Shown piece after piece: positions 18,029-27,496 of a stretch of 32,624 nucleotides of DNA. Numbering within the stretch: the first letter of the stretch is position 1; the number at the start of each line of letters is the position of its first letter. The position numbers and the translations under genes are program-made. A model generated the notes under the pieces. It was not told the DNA's origin. It did not search any database and saw only the letters and a list, made by a program, of their open reading frames with translations. Source of the DNA: Cylindrotheca closterium. Taxonomy: Eukaryota; Bacillariophyta; Bacillariophyceae; Bacillariales; Bacillariaceae. The stretch lies in the NCBI GenBank assembly GCA_933822405.4, contig CAKOGP040002513.1:1-32624 (forward strand). The letters are read 5' to 3'.

Positions 18029-18976
18029 TTAGACGGTTTCTAGCAACTCCATCATGTCGTCTTCGATGAAATGACTTTCACCTGGTCTCTTTGGATTTGG
18101 TGGTTCCAATGGTGCTCTTGCATTTAGATTATTCAGCATGCTGAACAAGTGTCGTTCTTGGGTAGTACTAGTATGATCATTGTTGTAATTATCATCATCC
18201 CCGTCATCATTACTATTGGTCTTCATTTCTTCGTCTGACATCATGCTTGTATGGAATTTTTGTTGTTTTGAATGATACTGTTGGTGGTGGTAGTCGTCTG
18301 ATGTATCCGGCATGCGCTGACAAATGCAATGATCTTCCATGTACCGAATGGGGGATTGACACGATTCGGGTGCGATTTGGGCCACATCGTCACCCGTAAT
18401 GATCCAAGCAGGCACGATTTGTAGAGGAGACCTGCCAGTACTTAATTTCGTGTGCACTTCTCTCACCCCTTCTTGAGATTTCGAAATGACGCTTCGGGTT
18501 GTCTCCTTGGCCACATTGGTAGCTTCCGCAGTCGCTTCACTACAGGAAGTCATGATTCCGGAGAAAGTACTCTGGTTGTCGTCTGCAGTCTCGTCAGTAG
18601 TAGTTGCAGTAATCGTCGTGGTTTTCATAGTATAGTTGATACTTCGAATCTTGGCTTCCCAATCTTCTTTTTCTTCTTCGGCTTGGTGAAGATCATCGGC
18701 CAAGGCAAACGAGGGCGATCGGTAGGCTTCTTGTTCTTCTTGCTCTTTTTTCTCTTCTGGTTCTTCGTAGTATTCCAGACGACCACCATTGTTCTTCTTG
18801 ATGGCCAACAACGAATTTTCTTCTTCTCCGTCACCCTTCTCATCATAATAATCCTCGGTCATGCGTTGACAGATGCAATGATCTTCCATGTATTGGATAG
18901 GTTTCTGAAAGACGTTGGGCGCGACAGCCGCTAGGTCGTCGCCAGAGACGAACCATTGGGGAATGACTTGAACCAT
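18029..18976 (-). CDS. Acidic protein with duplicated GDD...YMEDHCICQRM motif, function unknown
   Basis: A 315-residue protein, starting MVQVIPQWFVSGDD, that I do not recognise. Its notable feature is an internal duplication of about 37-40 residues. Copy 1 occupies residues 1-43 and copy 2 about 186-222. Both follow the pattern V-[IP]-x-W-[FI]-[VI]-[ST]-G-D-D-[LV]-A-x-[IV]-A-P, then Q-[KS]-P-I-[QR]-YMEDHCICQRM. The strict conservation of EDHCICQRM against a diverged linker suggests a functional motif, possibly a short metal- or partner-binding element with the CxC pair. The region between copies is low complexity: Glu/Lys-rich, then a Thr-rich stretch. The C-terminus is Asn/Asp-rich. No signal peptide or membrane segment is seen. 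The start codon lies just inside the first motif copy, so a longer 5' exon cannot be excluded. Confidence 0.7.
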   Translation of the reverse strand: MVQVIPQWFVSGDDLAAVAPNVFQKPIQYMEDHCICQRMTEDYYDEKGDGEEENSLLAIKKNNGGRLEYYEEPEEKKEQEEQEAYRSPSFALADDLHQAEEEKEDWEAKIRSINYTMKTTTITATTTDETADDNQSTFSGIMTSCSEATAEATNVAKETTRSVISKSQEGVREVHTKLSTGRSPLQIVPAWIITGDDVAQIAPESCQSPIRYMEDHCICQRMPDTSDDYHHQQYHSKQQKFHTSMMSDEEMKTNSNDDGDDDNYNNDHTSTTQERHLFSMLNNLNARAPLEPPNPKRPGESHFIEDDMMELLETV

Positions 18977-18988
18977 GATATTATCGTT

Positions 18989-19028
18989 GGTGTTGTTGTT
19001 GTTGTTGTTATTGTTATTGTTATTGTTA
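18989..19028. repeat. TTG/TTA trinucleotide microsatellite
   Basis: A run of TTG then TTGTTA units lies just upstream of the minus-strand start codon at 18976, so it is probably within that gene's 5' UTR (AAC/AAT on the transcript). Confidence 0.8.
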
Positions 19029-19239
19029 GTGAGGTACGAGAAAGACTTAGTCGTAGGTGGATGACCGACACCTCACACGGATGGGTACTGTATGGGATAG
19101 ATGTGATGTGGGATCGCGGAATGAAATCTTTTTTTGGTATCCAATTTTTCCGTCTCGCCAAATTTCGAAATTGGACCCAAATTTTGAAACTCAAGACTGA
19201 CGGATGAAAAACAGATATACATAGGGCTAATTCATTCCC

Positions 19240-19500
19240 TCAAAAAATGACAAGAGAGACGGATGACGGATGATGGACATACGATTCCCTTGCTGACACG
19301 TTGAGCATATCCATAGTAGCGTGACGTGCGACGGACGTGGCAGTAACAAAATTCTGGGTGGAGACATTTCCGCGTCGATTGCCAGCTTGTCTGCTTCCAA
19401 CTTCTTCTAAAAGGGCTGCTGCTGACAGTGACTCCTCTGCCTCATCATCAATTGTTTTGTTTCTAGGCATAGAAGCAGCTTGTGTAACGACTGGAATCAA
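19240..19500 (-). CDS. Possible small protein, doubtful
   Basis: An 86-residue open frame (alternative start at the second Met, MPRNKTIDDEAEESL, giving 76 residues). Composition is balanced and hydrophilic, with an acidic/Ala helix-like stretch (DEAEESLSAAALLEEVG) near the N-terminus. It lies between the minus-strand gene starting at 18976 and the plus-strand HCF164 gene starting at 19643. No family is recognised. It could equally be chance or part of the neighbouring promoter region. Confidence 0.3.
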   Translation of the reverse strand: MIPVVTQAASMPRNKTIDDEAEESLSAAALLEEVGSRQAGNRRGNVSTQNFVTATSVARHATMDMLNVSARESYVHHPSSVSLVIF

Positions 19501-19642
19501 TCCAAAAAAGACGTTTGATTCTGTTCAACTCTATTAGATTACATTCATTAGAAGAGAATCATCAATTATTACCTGAAGTTACCTGACATTTTTCCTGAAT
19601 CATCAAAAAACCAAGCAATCATAAACCACCAGCGACAGTTAC

Positions 19643-20779
19643 ATGCAAAACATGATCCGATTATCTCAAAATATTACCAAGATGGCGCTGCTGGCGCACT
19701 GTATCGCTATGGTGATGCAACTATCGTCACCAGAAGTCGGAACAGTATTCTTTGCGGATGCCTTGTTTGTGAATCCATCCCCCTCCTCCCGAATTACGGT
19801 TGGTCGCAACAATAAGTTATGTTCTGTTTCAGGAAGAAGAGGGGGATCTGCTACCAGAATAATACGATCACATCACGACTCGTCACGCCAGGCACAACAT
19901 ATTACACTGAAATCATCATTTTTGCAGGGCAGTGCAAGCTCTGACGACACCAATAGCACGGATGCAGTTGATGAGATCAACAATTTGAGTGAACCACCAA
20001 CGGTTATTGTCATGGATGGTCATGATACTGATGGTGGTGCAGCAACATCGTCAGCGTCCACCACGGCGCAATTTGGGGATGTAGTGAGATTGGGATCGGG
20101 CAATCATCAGCAATCAGAAACAAGTGAGGAAGATTCGGCATTCTTTGCCTCTCCCGAACCAATTTTTTCCAACAAGCCGACGTCCTCAGCAGTGTCGGAG
20201 GCCGAAAAAGTGGCCAAGAAGCGCAAGGAAAAGAATATCTTCGTGGCGGTGGCTTCCGTTGGCTTGGCCTTGGTCAATTACTTTTATCAATTCACCCATC
20301 CACTTTCCAGTTTGCAGCTGCTTTCGACCATGCAACACGACCATGCACCCGAAACCACCTTGCAACTTTTGGGGAACAATGGCAAGCCTACCATGGTTGA
20401 CTTTTGGGCTCCTTGGTGTGAAAACTGCAAACAATTGGCACCAACGCTCTATCAAGTTCAACAACAATATGGAAAGGATGTCAACTTTGTCATGGTCAAT
20501 GGAGATGACCCATCTGCATGGCCATTGATTGAAGCCTTTGGCGTGGATGCCATTCCACACATGGCGTTGGTAGAAGCCGATGGTACAGTAGATACTGCTT
20601 TGATTGGACCTGTTCCTAAGGGTTGGATCGATGCCGATTTGCAAGTATTGATTGAAAATAGTCGACAACAACAACGCGGTGACACCGAGACTCCAAGGAA
20701 AAAGTTGCCATATGAAATGCTGGATGTCTTTGCCAACCGACCAGAAGCACGGAAGCTTCAAGTGACACTAAAGCAATAA
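19643..20779 (+). CDS. HCF164: Thylakoid thioredoxin-like protein HCF164
   Basis: A 378-residue protein. The N-terminus is hydrophobic (about 14-43) and ends in FADALFVNPSPSS. This resembles a diatom bipartite plastid presequence with an ASAFAP-like cleavage site, here with Leu rather than Phe after the Ala. A Ser/Thr/Asp-rich linker follows, then a membrane anchor (about 198-217, NIFVAVASVGLALVNYFYQF). The thioredoxin fold from about 245 has the redox site WCENC (Cys259, Cys262), the cis-proline in AIPHM, and VNFVMVNGDD, all typical of HCF164/TxlA. In plants HCF164 sits in the thylakoid membrane with its thioredoxin domain in the lumen. There it receives electrons via CcdA and supports cytochrome b6f assembly. 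The same role is inferred here. Met1, Met4 and Met14 are all possible starts. Confidence 0.88.
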   Translation: MQNMIRLSQNITKMALLAHCIAMVMQLSSPEVGTVFFADALFVNPSPSSRITVGRNNKLCSVSGRRGGSATRIIRSHHDSSRQAQHITLKSSFLQGSASSDDTNSTDAVDEINNLSEPPTVIVMDGHDTDGGAATSSASTTAQFGDVVRLGSGNHQQSETSEEDSAFFASPEPIFSNKPTSSAVSEAEKVAKKRKEKNIFVAVASVGLALVNYFYQFTHPLSSLQLLSTMQHDHAPETTLQLLGNNGKPTMVDFWAPWCENCKQLAPTLYQVQQQYGKDVNFVMVNGDDPSAWPLIEAFGVDAIPHMALVEADGTVDTALIGPVPKGWIDADLQVLIENSRQQQRGDTETPRKKLPYEMLDVFANRPEARKLQVTLKQ

Positions 20780-21132
20780 TAGAGAAGACTGAATACATAA
20801 TATAAATACAACAGTTTGCTATCCTACAGTAACAAATCGAGAGGTGAAATATATAATTTTAGTGGCATATTTTATTTCTTCGATTCGAATCGACGAATCG
20901 TAGAAAAGCCGACTCGTTCGACTTCTTACAATTCCAGCGAGTCGATTTCGATCTTGTGTAGATGCCAAAATCGAGCAGATCTGGTTCACAAAATTGGGCA
21001 CATTGTTTTCCAGGAAGAATCTGGGATATACTCACAAATCGTTTCCCAAAACCAAAAACCAAAAACCAAAAACTCACCACACTCGTATACAAATTTCAAC
21101 TTTCGTTGTGTTGAAGCATATCATAACAAACA
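20780..21132. other. Spacer between HCF164 and the first paralogue
   Basis: AT-rich, with no gene seen. It includes short repeated TCGATTCGAATCGACGAATCG-like sequence near 20879-20900 and a CCAAAAACCAAAAACCAAAAAC tract at about 21049-21072 shortly before the next start codon. Confidence 0.4.
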
Positions 21133-24100
21133 ATGAAGTTGAAAGTGGCAAACCCCGCTAAGCTCAAGGCCTTGGTGAAAAATGGAAAGACCAAGGCCTT
21201 GAAGATGAAGCAAGAGAGTACCAAGGCACTGATCAAGGTATTGCCCAAGAGTACTGTCCCAAGGAATGGCGAGAAGAGAGACTACGATACGGATTCTTCC
21301 AGCCAAGATCATATGCCACTTCTACCAGACTCCGAGGGAAGTAGTACTACCGATGAAGAAGAAGAGTCGCACAACAGCAGTGGAGGAGACCACGAAAACT
21401 TTGCCCAATTTAGCACTACTCCTACGATCACTCTTCAAGATCATGAGCTACCCATTGCCACTCCCATAATCGAGTCACCACCATCGTCGCCACAGACGAC
21501 AAACAGAAATTGTCAAATACAACGAGCAAGAAAGGAGCGCCAAGTTCAAAAAGCAAGACAGGAACGTCAAGTAAAAGATTTGCAATCGCCACAAAAGACA
21601 AATTGCAATCGTGAAATAGAACGAGCAAGAAGGGAGCGTCAAGCTCAACAAGCAAGGCAGGCACGCCGACAAGTACAACCAGCAAGGCAGGAGCCACCGG
21701 CATCCATCAAAGTCAATGTCAATTCTCATAGAAGTCGAGCGTTCTATGCTGCTTCCAAGAATCCTGATGCTAATTCTGTGACGACCAACAAGGAAGGAAT
21801 GGCTTTCGATATTGCAAATCTCACATGCCAAATGTCACAGTTTCCATCGGATATCTCTGGGGTGTCGGATGATGCCGTACTCCCACCCAGCGACGCCATG
21901 GCGGATGCGAAGCTCGTATCCAAGACAGCTTTCTTGAAGGCAGTCCAGGTCAGCGGAGCCATGTTGGAAACGGGCAACACGCTTTGCGTTGCGTCGTATG
22001 AGCATTCACTAAAAGAAGTAGATGCTGTTCCTTGCATCACAAAGGCTCCGGGATCCATCGAACAAGGAGCCAAGATGGAGATCATCTCCACCACCTCTCA
22101 AACTACTTCTGGTTCGTCTGCTGCTTCAATCTTGGAAGCACAAGAAGAAGAAGAAGAAGCTGACTATCCTGATGATGAAGGCCCAGTTGTCGTTGTCAAG
22201 CCATTACAGAAGAGTACCGATCTGAAGAGGGACCGTCGTCGTAATCGCCGCCACCCGAAAGAAAAGACTCGAGCAAAAGGAAAAATTGCGGATCCCAATG
22301 CTGCCGATGACGATGATTTTTTCTTGATGACTGCTGAAGACGTGGAAGAGATTACCAAAATGGCTCGGGAATTGGCCAATACGAATTCTTCAGACGGGGA
22401 AGAGGGGGGAACCTTCGGTTGCCACCTAGCCAAGGATGTTGTGGAATGGCTTCTTTGCACAAGCATTCAAGGCGGCGGGCGCCATACCATGACTAAAAAG
22501 CAGGCCAAGACTTGGTTTGCTGACCAGGACATGGAGGATGGTCAAAGCTCAATGAGAACACCTACGATGTGGACGGCTGACACAAAGTTCGTTGACGAGG
22601 ACATGCCGCCCAGCCCCAAAAGGTCAGTTCGTGACGAATTGAAGAGTGCCAGTAAAGAATTTGAAAACAGCGACAACAGCGTCATCGAAGAGAACGAAGA
22701 CTCCGATTCTGACTCTGATTTTGACGATGGTGAAGACTTCTACTTTGACGAGCAAAGCATGACTTCGGCCAACAAAGTGGTCCGTCAATTCCGTCCTACT
22801 GGATTGATCTGCACAGATAATTTGGCAGTTGTCTATGGAGGTAACTTAGAACAGTTGGAAGGCACTATTGAAACTGTGCTGGTGGTGGACGACAAGCAGT
22901 ATGATGAGAACAGTGATAAGCAAATGGATTTGGAACAACATGACTGCGAATGTGATGGCGATTTGTTGCCAGTGTACGTGCCTTCTTGCCCGGAAGATGA
23001 CATGGAAGATGTGATATGTGCTGATGGCCCTATCCCCAATTTCGACGAGAGGAAGCTCAACTATGACTACCAGAACTATCAAATCGGAATCAATTCAGAC
23101 ACTGTTACAGGAACAATGGAACTTGATGCCATTGTATGCGAGGGCAACGAGGGCGATGAAAAGTGTTGGGATACATTGAGCAACATTACGCCACTGACCG
23201 TCACTTCGCATCATACAGCGTTGCATCGTCGGTTGCAAGAGTTGGAGACGGAGCTGGTGCGACTGCAAGTGGAGTACCAAGACATTTCTGGGTCATCTGA
23301 TGAAGGAGTGATGGAAGAATTCCAAAACGAACCTACCGATGACTCTTCGATTGATGGCCTACCGCAAACTAGCAATGATGCATCGCAAAGTGGTGGTGAT
23401 AACAATTCGGTTCGCAAGAACGCGTTGCAAGCCAAGCTGTCTACAATGAAAATGCTTCAGGAAGAGAAGACCATTTTGGAGAGAAGAGTTCAAGAACTCG
23501 TGTCCATGATGGAAGCTTCGGAATTGTGTCACTCGAAGCAAATGGCAGAAACAAAGAAAGCGTCTGACGCAAAGCTGGAAGAGTTGCGATACCATCAAAA
23601 GAGCGCCCTCGATGAAGCGGCATCGAAGATTCAGGAGCTCGAGTCCAGCTTGGTTTTCTCGCACACAAAAATGGCGGATATCCGAGCCAAGTACAGCCAT
23701 GACTTGGAGGCTGCCAAGATTTCGCAGTCAAGTGAATTGGAAGAGATCCAAAGGCAACAGAAGCCTGCTCTTGATGCAGCGAAGTCAAAGATCGAAGAGC
23801 TGGAATCAAGTTTATATAAATCGCAGACGAAGCTGGAGGAACTCAAGGAGAGGTACAGTCGCGACTTGGAAGCTCTGGAGCGAGAACAAATGTACAAAGC
23901 TCGGGAAAGAGACTTGATTGAGAATGACCTAAGATCCAGCCTTAATGAAGCTGAATATAAAGCAGAGAAAGATCGCGACGAATCCGAGCGCATGGTTCGG
24001 GAGATTCGAGACGAGCACACCAAGCAAATCGAGGAGATGATTCAACAGTTGGATGTTGTGGTGGCCCAACACGAGAAAGAGCATGCGAAAGAATTCGAGA

Positions 24101-24258
24101 AGCTCATTGCTCAATTGGATCTTGTGGTAGCTGAGCATGAAAAAAAGACTATGGAAATGGATACACTAGTTCAGGAGAAGAATTCTTTGATTGCCAATCT
24201 AGGATCGCAACTTGCCACAGCCCAAATGCGTCTGATTCAAATTGATGGGTCTTCTTAA
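21133..24258 (+). CDS. Unknown acidic coiled-coil protein, first of a tandem paralogue pair
   Basis: An intronless 1041-residue protein of no recognised family. It starts MKLKVANPAKLKALVKNGKT, followed by a basic KMKQES segment. Arg/Gln-rich repeats (about 118-195; RARKERQVQKARQERQ and similar) follow. A conserved block has SKTAFLKAVQ (about 258-300), an acidic patch and basic RRNRRHPKEK stretch, and DDDFFLMTAEDVEE with LAKDVVEWLL (about 393-440). Next come DTKFVDEDMPP, TDNLAVVYGG and IETVLVVDDK. From about 695 it is largely coiled coil: LHRRLQELETELVRLQVEY, then two copies of a roughly 55-residue heptad unit (KSALDEAASKIQELESSL and KPALDAAKSKIEELESSL), then a paired QLD[VL]VVA[QE]HEK motif. 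No signal peptide or membrane segment is seen. The following gene shares the conserved blocks but lacks the coiled-coil tail. A structural or scaffolding role is only a guess. Confidence 0.75.
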   Translation: MKLKVANPAKLKALVKNGKTKALKMKQESTKALIKVLPKSTVPRNGEKRDYDTDSSSQDHMPLLPDSEGSSTTDEEEESHNSSGGDHENFAQFSTTPTITLQDHELPIATPIIESPPSSPQTTNRNCQIQRARKERQVQKARQERQVKDLQSPQKTNCNREIERARRERQAQQARQARRQVQPARQEPPASIKVNVNSHRSRAFYAASKNPDANSVTTNKEGMAFDIANLTCQMSQFPSDISGVSDDAVLPPSDAMADAKLVSKTAFLKAVQVSGAMLETGNTLCVASYEHSLKEVDAVPCITKAPGSIEQGAKMEIISTTSQTTSGSSAASILEAQEEEEEADYPDDEGPVVVVKPLQKSTDLKRDRRRNRRHPKEKTRAKGKIADPNAADDDDFFLMTAEDVEEITKMARELANTNSSDGEEGGTFGCHLAKDVVEWLLCTSIQGGGRHTMTKKQAKTWFADQDMEDGQSSMRTPTMWTADTKFVDEDMPPSPKRSVRDELKSASKEFENSDNSVIEENEDSDSDSDFDDGEDFYFDEQSMTSANKVVRQFRPTGLICTDNLAVVYGGNLEQLEGTIETVLVVDDKQYDENSDKQMDLEQHDCECDGDLLPVYVPSCPEDDMEDVICADGPIPNFDERKLNYDYQNYQIGINSDTVTGTMELDAIVCEGNEGDEKCWDTLSNITPLTVTSHHTALHRRLQELETELVRLQVEYQDISGSSDEGVMEEFQNEPTDDSSIDGLPQTSNDASQSGGDNNSVRKNALQAKLSTMKMLQEEKTILERRVQELVSMMEASELCHSKQMAETKKASDAKLEELRYHQKSALDEAASKIQELESSLVFSHTKMADIRAKYSHDLEAAKISQSSELEEIQRQQKPALDAAKSKIEELESSLYKSQTKLEELKERYSRDLEALEREQMYKARERDLIENDLRSSLNEAEYKAEKDRDESERMVREIRDEHTKQIEEMIQQLDVVVAQHEKEHAKEFEKLIAQLDLVVAEHEKKTMEMDTLVQEKNSLIANLGSQLATAQMRLIQIDGSS

Positions 24259-24626
24259 CCATGACTGCACTAATATACATCTATCTTCAGGCTACTTGTA
24301 GAATATTAATCCCATAAAGTACTAAGAAAAAGTAAAATAAAAAACAATTGCATGCAACTATTATTTCATTGAATCAACCGTTTCATTCGGACGAATAAGA
24401 TATCAAATGAAGTATACCGCACTGCGTAAATGAGGCAACTCCTTGTGCAGTCGCATTAGTCGATTGATTCTTTTCTCGTCGACAAAATTTGCTCACAAAA
24501 TTGGTCCATTTTGAATCTTGGTCATCATCAAACTCCGAAGGCATTGAACAACAAGAAAAATCCTTCGCTTGAAAACTCACGATTGCCGCAAACAGCACTA
24601 AGCAGCAATCGAGGAAAAAATACACC
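24259..24626. other. Spacer between the tandem paralogues
   Basis: AT-rich spacer holding the 3' UTR of the first paralogue (AATAAAAAAC near 24337, a possible poly(A) signal) and the presumed promoter of the second. No gene is seen. Confidence 0.4.
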
Positions 24627-27020
24627 ATGTGGCTGAAGATCTTGTCACCTTCTCCAAGCAGCAGGGGATTGGGAACCGGAAACATTGTTAAGGACAACTA
24701 TCAAGATGCCAACCCAGATGCCGTCATCAACGATCGCCCTCCCAAGAAAACAACAAAACAGTCTTCATCGTCGAAAGTCAAGGCACTAGTCAATAATGGA
24801 GACACCAGAAGGTTGAAGATGAAACAGGAGAGCTCCAACAAGCTTCTGCAAAGTCGATCGGCTGATCAACCAGAGGTGCAAGACAACGAAGCTAAATCAC
24901 AACCAATCAAGACCAACCCAACCAACCTCGCTGGCAATAGCACCAAGGACAGTAGGGAAGTCTTCGCACGAAGATATTGGGTCCACTCCACGACGCCGCC
25001 GTCGCCCAAATCTTCGTCGCGTCAAGAGAATCCAGAATTGATATGGAATGATTTAGACCACGCATACCCCAATCTAAAACCCACACAAAACGAACCAGAG
25101 CCCACACAAAACGGGCCAGAGCCTACTCAGTTGCCTTGTGATGTCTCTTGCTTGACGGAGGATTTGAATTCCGTTCAAGTAGAAGAGGCGGTCCCACTGC
25201 CCAGCATTATTGGTCTGGAAGATGTCAAGGTTGCGTCCAAGGCAGCATTTTTCAACGCTCTTTGGTATGGGGGAGTTATCGCAAAGGCGGGAAAGACGGC
25301 TGGCGAAGCAGTATACCAGAAGTCTCTCAACGTAGGTGTCTCGAGATCTCCAAACGACTCGGATGGGGCCGCACTGGAAATTACCTCGACCTCGACCCAT
25401 ACGACAACCTCTGGCTCTTCTACGTCTACCAAATCGCAAAATAAGCAAGCTGTTTGCGATGAACACAAAGTTGTGATTGAGAAGCGATTGACACAAAAAG
25501 CCAAGAAAGCAAGAAGGATCCGCCGCACCCGTCTCGCCAGCAGCCAAAATAAGAAGTCTAAAAGCCAGAGCAATCCAAGCAGAAAGTTACGATTCCGCAA
25601 GAGAAATAATCTTCCTCCTAAGAAAGAAAAAATTGTGATGGATGAGGAGAGTACAATTATGATTGAAGAAGGTGACGATTGCTTTTTGATGACAAAGGAA
25701 GACTTTGATGACCTTGTCGACACCATCAACTCTCTCACTGGCAAACAAAAAGGTAGCAAAGGAGATGGACTTTGCGATTGCTATATTGCCAAGGACATTG
25801 TCGATTGGTTCATGAGCATGGGCACAAAGACGAAAGCAAAAAGTCCGGACAATAGCCAGTCGGCCACTGCCCTCATGGGGAGGATGGATGGAGCACAGCT
25901 TTGGAAGACACTCATGGACCACGATCCAACATCATCGGCAGCTCCAACTACAAGTTGCTTTGTCGATGATGACATGCGAGGTAGTGAAGATACCACTGAT
26001 AGTAGTTTGACTGGCAGAACACCGAAGATTCGAAACACACACACGAAGTTTGCGGACGACGACATGGCAGTGACAACTCCGTCAGCGTTATCAAAACGAA
26101 AGAACAAGACAGTCCCCACCCAAGCGCCATTCATGCAACGCATTTTGGAAGATGTCAATAGCATGGCCATGGATAAGGGTCATGATGAGGATCCTTTGGA
26201 AGAAGACCCGATTGAGGTGGTTCATGCTGAGTTCCAGCCTATGGATATGATCCGAACCAACAATTTTGTAGTTGCCTACGAAGGGGAAAGCGGTCAACCG
26301 GAAGACATTATTGAGACCATGTTGGTTTCTGATGAAAAAAGTCATGGTGACGATGACCCTCATGAGAGTTTGGAATTGGAACAACAAGGTGATTGCGAAT
26401 ATGGGCGTGACCTTTGCCTCCCCGAAGATGGTGATTCTATTTTCTCTGTACCCATTGATGAAGCAACGGATGCCACACAATGTGGTGAGGGGTTCATGTT
26501 TGACATTGATCAAAAGAAATATAACTGGGATCATGGTCAGTACAAAGTGAATTCGAGAGATGGTGCGAAAATGCCCACCATTCACGAAGTCGACACGATT
26601 GTCTATGAGAATTGTTGCGACGAGGATGATGGCTTTTCTCATGATTGGAGTAGCATCACACCCGATAACACAGAACATAGCATTGGAACAGTGACAACTG
26701 AAACAGGTGGAGCTATATCTCCGGTCCGCCCTCCTGTCATGATGCAAAAAGTGGAGGAGGACGCCAGCAACCGAAAAGCAGAATTGAATCGCCGTCTGAA
26801 GGAGTTGGAAGCGGGATTGAGCCAACTCCAAGGAGAGTACAAGCAAATTCATCATTCAATCAAAGCTGTGGAAACGAACCTGCCGACATTACCCGCAATA
26901 CGGTCTGATTGGGTAAGTAAGCACGATGGCGTGGAAGAGCACAAAGAAGAACAAGATGATCATTTCCTTGAGGCAAATAACGACGAGGAATACAACGAAG
27001 AAGGGGTAATGTCAATATAA
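24627..27020 (+). CDS. Unknown acidic protein, second of the tandem paralogue pair
   Basis: A 797-residue protein starting MWLKILSPSPSS. It is a diverged paralogue of the preceding gene, with collinear matching blocks. These are KVKALVNNGDTRRLKMKQES (about 50-70), VASKAAFFNALWYGG (about 205-220), GDDCFLMTKEDFDDLVD with IAKDIVDWFM (about 350-395), HTKFADDDM, RTNNFVVAYEGE with IETMLVSDEK, and KKYNWDHGQY. A short LNRRLKELEAGLSQLQGEY coiled coil lies near the C-terminus. It lacks the roughly 300-residue coiled-coil extension of its neighbour, and the region between the first two blocks differs, with an EPTQNGPEPTQ repeat instead of Arg/Gln repeats. No known domain, membrane segment or signal peptide is seen. 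Same-strand tandem layout indicates local duplication. Confidence 0.73.
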   Translation: MWLKILSPSPSSRGLGTGNIVKDNYQDANPDAVINDRPPKKTTKQSSSSKVKALVNNGDTRRLKMKQESSNKLLQSRSADQPEVQDNEAKSQPIKTNPTNLAGNSTKDSREVFARRYWVHSTTPPSPKSSSRQENPELIWNDLDHAYPNLKPTQNEPEPTQNGPEPTQLPCDVSCLTEDLNSVQVEEAVPLPSIIGLEDVKVASKAAFFNALWYGGVIAKAGKTAGEAVYQKSLNVGVSRSPNDSDGAALEITSTSTHTTTSGSSTSTKSQNKQAVCDEHKVVIEKRLTQKAKKARRIRRTRLASSQNKKSKSQSNPSRKLRFRKRNNLPPKKEKIVMDEESTIMIEEGDDCFLMTKEDFDDLVDTINSLTGKQKGSKGDGLCDCYIAKDIVDWFMSMGTKTKAKSPDNSQSATALMGRMDGAQLWKTLMDHDPTSSAAPTTSCFVDDDMRGSEDTTDSSLTGRTPKIRNTHTKFADDDMAVTTPSALSKRKNKTVPTQAPFMQRILEDVNSMAMDKGHDEDPLEEDPIEVVHAEFQPMDMIRTNNFVVAYEGESGQPEDIIETMLVSDEKSHGDDDPHESLELEQQGDCEYGRDLCLPEDGDSIFSVPIDEATDATQCGEGFMFDIDQKKYNWDHGQYKVNSRDGAKMPTIHEVDTIVYENCCDEDDGFSHDWSSITPDNTEHSIGTVTTETGGAISPVRPPVMMQKVEEDASNRKAELNRRLKELEAGLSQLQGEYKQIHHSIKAVETNLPTLPAIRSDWVSKHDGVEEHKEEQDDHFLEANNDEEYNEEGVMSI

Positions 27021-27496
27021 TTCAGAGAAATCATCATCCCAGATGCTGCAATAGAAATGTTGTGTAGACCATTTCGACAAAGACCGCCAGTTTGTCTAAT
27101 ATTCATTTCCACACCATTCAAGCGGGTGTTATGCGCCATCAGTGCACCGCCCTCCGACAGACAAAATTGTGGATTGGATCGGATCAATCGATGCATTCAT
27201 TCGAAGCAGTCAACGAACACTTCCCTGCAAGACGTTCGTGTTTTCGAACCCTCTACGTAGCATGAAGTATGGATTCTACACGTGAACAGCGACACCAACA
27301 GCAGCACATTTGTTGGCATTCATCATCTCTTAAATTTGTTGTTAGTATTCTGCTTCACTGCTCTCGAGCTTGATCCAAGAATATACTTTCAACTCTTTCT
27401 CTTTCAAAAGTGAAACTTGGCTGTAGAAAACCCTCAATTCCCGTTTGAATTGTGAATTGTAGCCTCCATCCATCCACAGTAATACTTTTGTGCAGA
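27021..27496. other. Spacer upstream of the complex I subunit gene
   Basis: Holds the 3' end of the paralogue pair and the promoter and 5' UTR of the next gene. Only chance open frames are present, and nothing distinctive was found. Confidence 0.35.

Noticed and set aside
18989..19028. TTG/TTA run considered as part of a CRISPR-like or telomeric array
   Set aside because: A pure trinucleotide microsatellite with no spacers, internal to the chromosome.
26091..26855. Minus-strand ORF of 254 codons
   Set aside because: It lies fully antisense to the second paralogue, whose plus-strand frame is conserved with its neighbour.
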